Of a stretch of 64,000 nt of DNA, positions 57,239-64,000 are shown in pieces. Numbering within the stretch: position 1 is the stretch's first letter; each line of letters begins with the position of its first letter. The position numbers and the translations under genes are program-made. Location: contig JAFUYQ010000013.1 of the NCBI GenBank assembly GCA_017470485.1, forward strand, positions 124,001-188,000, read 5' to 3'. The DNA is from Synergistaceae bacterium (GTDB taxonomy: Bacteria > Synergistota > Synergistia > Synergistales > Aminobacteriaceae). The notes below the pieces were generated by a model. That model was not told where the DNA came from. It saw only the letters and a program-made list of their open reading frames with translations, and did not search any database.

Positions 57239-58843
57239 ATGAAAAGAAAAATTTTTGTCTACACGTTTATTTTTGCGCTTGCGTTTGCAGGTTCAGCCTT
57301 TGCCGAAATACTTTCAGGGCCGGGCATTGCTGTCGTTGAAGTCGAGGGCGGAAAACTTCAGGGCTATATCCGCAACGGAATTTACACTTATCACGGCATA
57401 CAGTACGCAGAGACAGAACCTTTCATGCCTCCCGTAAAAGTAAAGTCATGGGACGGGGTTAAGCTCGCACTGAATTACGGAACGATGTCGCCACAGAGCA
57501 TTAAGCCTGAAGATGACATGTTTCCTGTTCATTACTACTGGCCGTTATGGGAAGGAAGAAATTACCCTCAGAGCAGTAACTGCCAGAACCTTAACATCTG
57601 GACACCGGCACTTGATAACGCTAAACGCCCCGTAATGGTCTGGCTTCACGGCGGAGGATTTCAGGCAGGCTCATCACTTGCTGAGGACGTTTACGACGGC
57701 GGGAATTTATCACGAAAAGGCGATGTCGTTGTCGTAAGCATTAACCACAGGCTTAACGTTTTAGGATTTCTTGACCTCTCGGCTTACGGAGAGGCGTACA
57801 GGTATTCCGGCAATCTCGGTATCATGGACATCGTTGCGGCTCTCGAATGGGTACGGGATAACATCGCTAATTTCGGCGGAGATCCTTCAAACGTAACATT
57901 GTTCGGTCAATCAGGAGGCGGCGCAAAAATTCTCACCCTCATGGGAACTCCGAAAGCTGCCGGATTATTTCACAAGGCAATCGTTCAGAGCGGTGCGGTC
58001 GAACTGATGGGTATAACTCTCCCGAAGAAGGAAGCGTCAAGAAGAGTTGCTGAACTCACGCTGTCTGAACTCGGTATATCATCTTCGGACGTTTCGAGGC
58101 TTGGGGATTTACCGTTTGAAGTTCTGAACGAGGCCGGCAATAAGGCAATCGCTGAGGCTGTGAAGGAAGGCCATGCGGTATTCTCGTGGTCGCCGGTTGC
58201 TGACGGTGATTTCATTCCTGAAGACCCTGTAGAGGGCGGCTTTTCTGAACAATCAGAAAATATTCCGATGATGATAGGCACAGTCCTTAATGAATGGGTA
58301 TCCGTTCCGCTCGTTGCGAACATGGCCGTAAATCAGAGCGACAACAAAAATTTCTGGAACGAGTCAAAGACAAACGAGAAACTTCACGAACGTTACGGCG
58401 ACAAAGCTGACGCAATCGTCAGAGCGTTCCTCAAGGCTTACCCGTACAAAAAGGCCGGAGATGCTCTTTACGTTGACACCCGTCTGAGAACCGGCGCGCT
58501 GAAAACGATGAATGTTAAGGCCGGACAGAGCGCACCGGTTTACGCATATGTATTCACGTGGGAGACACCTGTAATGGGAGGGTATGCGATGGCGTATCAC
58601 TGCTCTGAACTTCCGTTCGTCTTCAACAATATTGCTCTCAGCGAAAAGGCTACAGGAGGCGGAGAAAAAGCACAGGCACTCGCGGACAAGATGAGTAAAG
58701 CATGGGTTGATTTCGCGAGAACTGGTAATCCGGGCTGGGAGGCATACACTCAGGAGAACGGAGCGACTATGCTTTTTGATGATGAATCTGTTCTGACACA
58801 TCATCATGATGACGAACTGATGAGGCTTTTGACCGCAGAATGA
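57239..58843 (+). CDS. Exported type-B carboxylesterase
   Basis: 534 residues with signal peptide. Conserved: YHGIQYAET, QNLNIWTPA, WLHGGGFQAGSS, the nucleophile in LFGQSGGGAKI, and the His in MAYHCSELPFVF. The start ATG at 57239 is preceded by AAAGGAG. Hydrolyses carboxylic esters in the periplasm; natural substrates unknown. Confidence 0.92.
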   Translation: MKRKIFVYTFIFALAFAGSAFAEILSGPGIAVVEVEGGKLQGYIRNGIYTYHGIQYAETEPFMPPVKVKSWDGVKLALNYGTMSPQSIKPEDDMFPVHYYWPLWEGRNYPQSSNCQNLNIWTPALDNAKRPVMVWLHGGGFQAGSSLAEDVYDGGNLSRKGDVVVVSINHRLNVLGFLDLSAYGEAYRYSGNLGIMDIVAALEWVRDNIANFGGDPSNVTLFGQSGGGAKILTLMGTPKAAGLFHKAIVQSGAVELMGITLPKKEASRRVAELTLSELGISSSDVSRLGDLPFEVLNEAGNKAIAEAVKEGHAVFSWSPVADGDFIPEDPVEGGFSEQSENIPMMIGTVLNEWVSVPLVANMAVNQSDNKNFWNESKTNEKLHERYGDKADAIVRAFLKAYPYKKAGDALYVDTRLRTGALKTMNVKAGQSAPVYAYVFTWETPVMGGYAMAYHCSELPFVFNNIALSEKATGGGEKAQALADKMSKAWVDFARTGNPGWEAYTQENGATMLFDDESVLTHHHDDELMRLLTAE

Positions 58844-59766
58844 ACGTTATCATGAGAATTATTGCTGCCCTTGCGCTGTGTGTTGCAGTGTACGGGGCAG
58901 CCTTTGCGCTCGAAATCGTAAACGTAAACACGAAAATTACTGACGTTATTCATAATCCTGCTTTCGGCGGTTACGGACGGTTAATTTTTCCGGCTGACGA
59001 ATACTATTACAGCGGTGATACGCTCGGAGATTTGCGCCTTACATGGTACAGCAACATCAAACCTTCGAGGACTGTAGACATTGTGAACTACATGCTCGGA
59101 CAAGTTCAGAACGGCAGAAAAATATTTTACCGAATCTACCCCGATGATGACCCAAGAGCAGAGGATACGGGGCTGTTCTTCTTCAGGGGAAAAAGGGGAG
59201 CAAAGTTTGCTGTGTGCAATGCAGGTGGCGGATTTGTTTTTGTCGGAGCTATGCACGACAGCTTCCCTCACGCTCTCGAACTCTCGCGGAAGGGTTACAA
59301 CGCATTCGCCCTAATCTACAGACCCGGCGCGGAAACAGCATGTGAAGACTTGGCGAGGGCGATAGCGTTCATTCATGAGAACGCGGAAGATTTAGGGGTG
59401 GACGTTGAGGGATACTCACTATGGGGAGGCTCGGCAGGTGCAAGAATGGCGGCATGGCTTGGGGCTTACGGAACTGAGGCGTTCGGCGAGAAGAAATATC
59501 CCCGTCCTTCAGCCGTAATCATGCAGTACACGGGGCTTTCGGAAGTTACCGGCCATGAAGCTCCGACTTACGCATGTGTCGGAACGTCTGACGGTATTGC
59601 GCCGTACAGGTCAATGGAGTCATACGTGGGAAGGATTAAGGCTAACGGCACTGACGCAATGATTGAGGTATTTCGCGGATTGTCTCACGGTTTCGGGCTG
59701 GGCGAAGGAACTGCGGCGGAAGGGTGGCTGAACAATGCCGTGAAATTCTGGGAGAAGCGTCAGTGA
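58840..59766 (+). CDS. Exported alpha/beta hydrolase (esterase/lipase type)
   Basis: 308 residues with a hydrophobic signal (MRIIAALALCVAVYGAAFA). Nucleophile elbow LWGGSAGARMA, and His in RGLSHGFGLGEG; NAGGGFVFVGAMH is the HGGG-like oxyanion turn. It overlaps the carboxylesterase by 4 bases. An ATG at 58852 is an alternative start. It ends 10 bases before the convergent aminotransferase. Confidence 0.85.
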   Translation: MNVIMRIIAALALCVAVYGAAFALEIVNVNTKITDVIHNPAFGGYGRLIFPADEYYYSGDTLGDLRLTWYSNIKPSRTVDIVNYMLGQVQNGRKIFYRIYPDDDPRAEDTGLFFFRGKRGAKFAVCNAGGGFVFVGAMHDSFPHALELSRKGYNAFALIYRPGAETACEDLARAIAFIHENAEDLGVDVEGYSLWGGSAGARMAAWLGAYGTEAFGEKKYPRPSAVIMQYTGLSEVTGHEAPTYACVGTSDGIAPYRSMESYVGRIKANGTDAMIEVFRGLSHGFGLGEGTAAEGWLNNAVKFWEKRQ

Positions 59767-59776
59767 ACAGCCCCAT

Positions 59777-60862
59777 TCACATGCCCATCACTTCACGTAT
59801 TACGCTCATGCCCTCTCTGACGAGTTCGGGGTCAGCCTGACTTCCCATGTGTCCGATTCTGAAGACCTTTCCGGCTAACTTCCCGTAATTTCCTCCAACT
59901 GCCAGCCCCCGTTCACGCAATGCCATGTCGAACTCAGGCCATGAAAATTTTTCCGGCACATAGAAAGCTGTTACAGTCGGCGAGGAAATACTCTCATTCT
60001 TCGGGAACAGCCTCAGCCCGATTTCGCGCCCCATGTCCCGGCATAGCTTTGCTGATTCGTTGTGGCGTTTGCGGAAAGCCTCTACTCCTTCGCGGTTAAT
60101 CATGTTGAGCGAAATGTTCAGAGCCTTCATGGCCGCCCAGTCGTGAGTGTAAGGCGTGAGGTGTTCATCTGGAACATTCTTCCAGCTCAAGTACGATTCA
60201 TAGCCGGAATAGTTCACGTCCTCAATGACGCTCCAAGCTCTCTTTGAGATTGACGATACCGAGAGGCACGGAGGCATTGACAGAACTTTCTGGCTTCCGA
60301 GAAGCCCTATGTCGATTCCGCAGACATCAACATCAAGTTCCGCCCCTCCTGCGCTCGAAACGAAGTCAACAACGAAAAGCGCGTCAACCTCCCTCGCAAT
60401 CCTCCCTAAATCCTCAAGGCATGGTGTCAAAGTCCCCGAAGGTGTCTCGCAGTGAACAGCGGTAATAACATCAGGTCTGAATCTCAGAGCGTGTTCATAG
60501 ACTTTCTGAGGGTCTGGAACTTCATCATAAGGGAACGCGCAGACTTCTGCATTAACTCCCAGAGCCTCAGCCATTTCAGCGAAGCCCTCTCCGAATAATC
60601 CTGATGAAACGGCGAGCAGCTTACCGTCGGAACGTAACGTTGATTTCAGCGAACCCCATAAAATTGACATGGCCTCGCCCGAAGTAATTATGATGTCGTT
60701 TTCGGTGTGAAGTAATTTTTTGAGGAGTAATTGATTTTCCCTGTAAAGCCCGAAAAATTCCCCCTCCAAATCCGGGCTTGCATAATCATTGAGCCATGCG
60801 CCTTTGATTTCCTGAGGGACTCTTACCGGGCCGGGAACTAATCCGATTCTGTAACTCTCCAT
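59777..60862 (-). CDS. Class V aminotransferase (alanine-glyoxylate / serine-pyruvate type)
   Basis: 361 residues: start LVPGPVRVPQEI, ITSGEAMSILWGSLKS, VDFVSSAGGAELDVDVCGIDI and the PLP lysine in LLGSQKVLSMPP, followed by the C-terminal AVGGNYGKLAGKVFRIGHMG. Catalyses transamination with serine, alanine or a phosphonate; the exact substrate cannot be told. It overlaps the upstream exported-protein gene by 25 bases. Confidence 0.92.
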   Translation of the reverse strand: MESYRIGLVPGPVRVPQEIKGAWLNDYASPDLEGEFFGLYRENQLLLKKLLHTENDIIITSGEAMSILWGSLKSTLRSDGKLLAVSSGLFGEGFAEMAEALGVNAEVCAFPYDEVPDPQKVYEHALRFRPDVITAVHCETPSGTLTPCLEDLGRIAREVDALFVVDFVSSAGGAELDVDVCGIDIGLLGSQKVLSMPPCLSVSSISKRAWSVIEDVNYSGYESYLSWKNVPDEHLTPYTHDWAAMKALNISLNMINREGVEAFRKRHNESAKLCRDMGREIGLRLFPKNESISSPTVTAFYVPEKFSWPEFDMALRERGLAVGGNYGKLAGKVFRIGHMGSQADPELVREGMSVIREVMGM

Positions 60863-61314
60863 GATGACAATATCACCTCTGCAATTCTCAGTAGCTCATC
60901 TTTTCCTGCTGACGAGCTTTCGAGATTTAGAGTGATATTATCACCGGCATTAACGGCCAGTACAAGCGTCATAAATGATTGTTTTTCGATGATTGCGTTA
61001 TGCCCTGCAACGCTGAGAATTTCAAATCCTGAGTCGCTGGGCATCATTCCGTCATTGCTGTTTACTTTTTCGGGAACGTAAAGACTTCCTGCCCCTTCGC
61101 CCTCAGTGATGATTAGTTCGAGAACGCCTGAAGGATTTTCGCGCTTGTACGTCCTGTAAACGACTCGCCCTAATACTTCCTGATTGTACTCAGTGATTAA
61201 GGGCATTATGTTTTCAGAGGCCATGCGCCATTCACCTATTGCTTCAGGAATTTCAAGCGCGTAAACAGGGCTGCAAATCATCAGAATAATCAGTGCAAGA
61301 AATTTCCTTATCAT
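60838..61314 (-). CDS. Exported protein of unknown function
   Basis: 158 residues with signal peptide MIRKFLALIILMICSPVYA, then a small alpha/beta domain (GEWRMASENIMPLITEY, RTYKRENPSGVLELIITEGEGAG, VAGHNAIIEKQS...). No motif I can name. It overlaps the DUF4416 gene by 4 bases and the aminotransferase by 25, so it is in the same leftward operon. Confidence 0.75.
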   Translation of the reverse strand: MIRKFLALIILMICSPVYALEIPEAIGEWRMASENIMPLITEYNQEVLGRVVYRTYKRENPSGVLELIITEGEGAGSLYVPEKVNSNDGMMPSDSGFEILSVAGHNAIIEKQSFMTLVLAVNAGDNITLNLESSSAGKDELLRIAEVILSSWRVTESD

Positions 61315-61817
61315 TCTTTAACCTCTTTGAGCCATAATTTTCTGGTCTTCAGGAGAAATTCATCATAAGCACCGCTCGCGAAGTCAGGAAACGTATAATC
61401 AAAGCTCTGCCATTTTTTGAACCTGTAACGCATTGTAACTTCCGCAAAAATTCCGTCCCTCAAGTAAATTCTGTGTGCATGGTCTTTCGTTGAGGCAAGA
61501 ATCAGTCTTGCACCGTCAACATATCCCGGGTCGATATTAACTGCTCTGACCGGCTGTCTGCTTAATGCTTCAATCTCGATGGCCTGATGTTTCCAGTCAG
61601 CGAGTCCCCCTGCATTGACGAGTTTTGGGAAGCAAAGGAAAACTCTCGTTAAATCCGGCGAAATATCATCATAATAATTAGTCTTGTCGAACGGTACAGG
61701 ACTGCTGATAATTTCAGGCGTTCCCCATATTTCAGTGAGCTTCCCGATACTCCAGCCGAGTAAATCGTCATCGGGGTATAAAATCCCTGTAATTCGTTTC
61801 ACAAACGGTTCTTTCAT
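61311..61817 (-). CDS. DUF4416 family protein
   Basis: 168 residues: FVKRITGILYPDDDLLGW, PVPFDKTNYYDDI, NIDPGYVDGARLILASTKDHAHRIYL and MRYRFKKWQSFDYTFPDF are the family's hallmarks. Function unknown. Cytoplasmic. Overlaps both neighbours by 4 bases. Confidence 0.85.
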   Translation of the reverse strand: MKEPFVKRITGILYPDDDLLGWSIGKLTEIWGTPEIISSPVPFDKTNYYDDISPDLTRVFLCFPKLVNAGGLADWKHQAIEIEALSRQPVRAVNIDPGYVDGARLILASTKDHAHRIYLRDGIFAEVTMRYRFKKWQSFDYTFPDFASGAYDEFLLKTRKLWLKEVKE

Positions 61818-62773
61818 AAAACGTAATCCCTTTCATTTTCTCTTGACTGACCGGAGACTAACAGTGCCATTGCCTGAGGGCCTATGTTGCTTATGACATC
61901 ATCAGGTTTTCTTGCCGATAAAGGTTCAGGCTGTATAGGTTCTTCATTTACCTCTTGAATCTCGGAAGGCTGAGGGATTTCCGGCTTCGGCAATTTTGGG
62001 GGAACAGATTTTTTTCTGCCCGGCATTTGAACATCTAAGTAGCCTTGAAGCTGCCCCTGCCATTCACATGGACGGATATTCTTTTTTCTGCCTTCGGGAG
62101 GCGCGGAGAGTCTCTGCCATTTGCCGCCCTTAGCCTCGATTTCATGAATCCATGTCTGGCCAACTGCCGCCCACCATGTTATGTCCTGAGCGTCGGTCAA
62201 ATCATCGGTGCAGTCATCAACCGTGAAAATACCCGGCCTTAATTTCCTGAAAGCTATGAACCTCGCGCCGTTAAGCCCCTCAAGCCTCACGATAAATTCA
62301 TCGCGTTCGGGGAGTTCTGAAGCGTTCATTTTCTCAAGCCCTGAACCGAACATGCTCACCGCCGTATCATTGAGCCTCAGAACGCCTCTTGATGAAATCG
62401 CAAACGGAACAGGAGCGTCCCACCATGAGGGGTATTGAGGCTCGTCAGGGTACAAAGCTGTTTCGAGTGTCCCGACAAATGCCCCTGTAGTCTCAACGTA
62501 TAACGCTTTAAGCTCATCGGGGTAATCAATTTTCTGGGGGTCAACAGGACGGATAATCTTTCTTTCGGCCAACTGCGGAAGAGTTTTAATCATTGCGTCA
62601 GCACAGCCCCTTTCAACGAGAAAGACAAGCTGGCCTTTCGAGAGGACTATGACATCGCCGGAGTCAGGAATGTATACGGCATATTCGGCGGCGGAACCGA
62701 ACAATGTCCGAAGGAAATAAAGAAGCGTTGACTCAGGCGTAAGGGATTTGAGGGTGTTATCCAGAATATTCAC
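61814..62773 (-). CDS. Protein of unknown function, probable lineage-specific
   Basis: 319 residues, no signal peptide. A middle domain (VSMFGSGLEKMNASELPERDEF) may be PAS-like; around 230-285 it is Lys/Pro-rich and the tail is Glu/Pro-rich. I do not recognise it. It overlaps ftsY by 4 bases and sits between ftsY and DUF4416, hinting at a conserved neighbourhood role. Confidence 0.7.
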   Translation of the reverse strand: MNILDNTLKSLTPESTLLYFLRTLFGSAAEYAVYIPDSGDVIVLSKGQLVFLVERGCADAMIKTLPQLAERKIIRPVDPQKIDYPDELKALYVETTGAFVGTLETALYPDEPQYPSWWDAPVPFAISSRGVLRLNDTAVSMFGSGLEKMNASELPERDEFIVRLEGLNGARFIAFRKLRPGIFTVDDCTDDLTDAQDITWWAAVGQTWIHEIEAKGGKWQRLSAPPEGRKKNIRPCEWQGQLQGYLDVQMPGRKKSVPPKLPKPEIPQPSEIQEVNEEPIQPEPLSARKPDDVISNIGPQAMALLVSGQSRENERDYVL

Positions 62774-63699
62774 TGGCTGAGTTCCATTAATGCGCCGGCA
62801 AAATCTTCGGGGCTGAACGTCATTAAGTCGTCAGCACCTTCGCCAAGCCCTATATATCTTACAGGGACGTTTAATTTCCGGGCAATAGAGATTACGACTC
62901 CGCCTTTAGCTGTATTGTCGTACTTTGTGAGAATGATGGAGGTTACTGGGATAATTGAGTTGAACGTTTCGGCCTGAATGACTGAGTTTTGACCAAGTAC
63001 AGCGTCAAGCACTAAAACAGTTTCGAGCCTTTCGCTTCCTGCTTCACGGAGCAGAATCCTGTGAATCTTTCTGAGTTCCTCCATGAGATTATGTTTGTCA
63101 TGAAGTCTTCCGGCTGTGTCAACGATAAGGACATCAGCATTTGAACTTTCGGCGGACTTCCAAGCATCAAAGGCTACGGCTGCCGAATCGCTTCCCTGCC
63201 CCTGAGCAATCACCCTAACGCCGGAACGTTCGCCCCAGATTTTGAGCTGTTCGACCGCTGCCGCCCTGAAAGTGTCTGCGGCCGCAAGTATGACCTTCTT
63301 ACCCTCTTTTGCGTAAAGCGAGGCGAGTTTTCCTGATGAAGTTGTTTTGCCGCTTCCGTTCACTCCGGCCATGAGTAGGACTAGGGGAGTTTTTCCTTTG
63401 GAGATAGCGAAAGGCTGTCCCATGCCCTTAACGGAATTAAGCTCGTCAGTAATCTTCTTAATGAAAATATCTTTGAGTGCTTCGGGAGTTTTAATGCCTT
63501 TTGATTTTGACTCGGTCTTCAGGAAATCAATCATTTCCTCCGCGAAGTCGAGTCCCGTATCACCGGCGATTAACTGCGCTTCCAGACCGTCCCAGAAATC
63601 ATCATCAAATTTTCCTGACGAGAATAATTTTGAGATTCCATTGCTCCATTTTTCGCGGACACCTTTAAGGCTCTCGCGCAATTTTGCGAACAGTGCCAT
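62770..63699 (-). CDS. ftsY: Signal recognition particle receptor FtsY
   Basis: 309 residues with NG domain and little of the acidic A domain. G1 LLMAGVNGSGKTTSSGKLA, DTFRAAAVEQL, DTAGRLHDK. The G4 motif reads TKYDNTAKGG where the family nearly always has TKLDGTAKGG. Short N-terminal helix keeps KLFSSGKFDDDFWDGLEAQLI. Docks the SRP-ribosome at the membrane. Confidence 0.96.
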   Translation of the reverse strand: MALFAKLRESLKGVREKWSNGISKLFSSGKFDDDFWDGLEAQLIAGDTGLDFAEEMIDFLKTESKSKGIKTPEALKDIFIKKITDELNSVKGMGQPFAISKGKTPLVLLMAGVNGSGKTTSSGKLASLYAKEGKKVILAAADTFRAAAVEQLKIWGERSGVRVIAQGQGSDSAAVAFDAWKSAESSNADVLIVDTAGRLHDKHNLMEELRKIHRILLREAGSERLETVLVLDAVLGQNSVIQAETFNSIIPVTSIILTKYDNTAKGGVVISIARKLNVPVRYIGLGEGADDLMTFSPEDFAGALMELSQ

Positions 63700-63708
63700 G
63701 ATTCCCGA

Positions 63709-64000
63709 TTACCTTCCTGAGATTCGACGCATGAATATCAATTCATAACCGTACTGTCCTGATGTACTGTCCTGAGTTCTTCTTGAGCCGACAACCTGCC
63801 AGCCCTCGCGGCCTCTCTGAGACATTCTGTCGTTGAGATTGGGATCAAGAATGAAATCTATCGCGTACTCGTATGACGGTGCTGTCTCATGAACGGGAAC
63901 TGACTCAAGTCCTGAACTGTTCATTGCGAGCGAAGTGATTTTGTCTGAAAGCTGCATTAGCTGCCAGAGAATCAGCGAGCCTACGATGAGGGTAAGCCCC
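63709..64000 (-). CDS. DUF4177-like membrane-anchored protein (5' end outside window)
   Basis: The frame stays open upstream of its first internal ATG (63957) to the window edge, reading a hydrophobic stretch (LTLIVGSLILWQL) that is a membrane helix. The C-terminal part SYEYAIDFILDPN...QRGREGWQVVGSRR...YGYELIFMRR resembles DUF4177, a small beta domain. So the visible 97 codons are the anchor plus the domain; the true N-terminus lies outside. Ten bases upstream of ftsY. Confidence 0.7.
   Translation of the reverse strand, partial: GLTLIVGSLILWQLMQLSDKITSLAMNSSGLESVPVHETAPSYEYAIDFILDPNLNDRMSQRGREGWQVVGSRRTQDSTSGQYGYELIFMRRISGR

Overview
The window looks like chromosomal DNA of a diderm bacterium of the phylum Synergistota. 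The most direct sign is the C-terminus of the exported protein at 27330-29585: a Gly/Ser stretch with one Cys, a hydrophobic helix and a basic end, which matches my recollection of the Synergist-CTERM sorting signal. A large AsmA/TamB-type protein implies an outer membrane, while several gene orders (rbgA-rnhB-FliK-like-FlhB-like; yugP-rsmB-PASTA-rpe; tig-clpP-clpX-engB) resemble Firmicutes. Synergistota combine these traits. I could run no database search, so the assignment is by eye.

Layout. 1-12.6 kb: a SYLF gene cut by the left edge, then a long leftward run of housekeeping genes (YraN, FlhB-like, FliK-like, RNase HII, RbgA, LepB; then RodZ-like, Rpe, a kinase-less PASTA protein, an ankyrin protein, RsmB, YugP; then a nuclease and an exported C69 peptidase). 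12.7-17 kb: rightward AsmA/TamB-like protein and a site-2-type protease. 17.1-22.9 kb: a type III restriction-modification pair and an orphan TrpB2-like enzyme, leftward. 23.1-27.1 kb: trigger factor, ClpP, ClpX, EngB. 27.1-29.6 kb: a broken small ORF carrying a heptamer repeat, then the Synergist-CTERM surface protein. 29.7-40.3 kb: rpsB-tsf-pyrH-frr running into cheR, hypA-like, uvrD, coaE, pepF, a HAD phosphatase, a divergent lspA and a PIN-domain pair. 40.3-42.0 kb: metY with a translationally coupled Rrf2 regulator. 42.2-45.0 kb: a three-gene ATP-grasp / alpha-E / transglutaminase cassette with a near-consensus promoter. 45.0-49.5 kb: argF with a PduO-like gene leftward, and a PARG-like macrodomain gene plus thrC-thrB rightward. 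49.5-53.3 kb: a double-receiver protein and a hybrid histidine kinase. 53.5-59.8 kb: a MerR regulator, an aldo/keto reductase and four exported alpha/beta hydrolases. 59.8-64 kb: an aminotransferase, three poorly known proteins, FtsY, and a membrane-anchored protein cut by the right edge.

Genes are packed very tightly: many 4-nt ATGA or TAATG overlaps, and no gene-free stretch above 300 bases. I see no rRNA, tRNA, CRISPR array, insertion sequence or prophage. The most unusual items are the ATP-grasp/alpha-E/transglutaminase cassette, the heptamer-repeat lesion upstream of the sorted surface protein, the kinase-less PASTA protein in the prkC position, and a HypA-like protein lacking the nickel-ligand His2.
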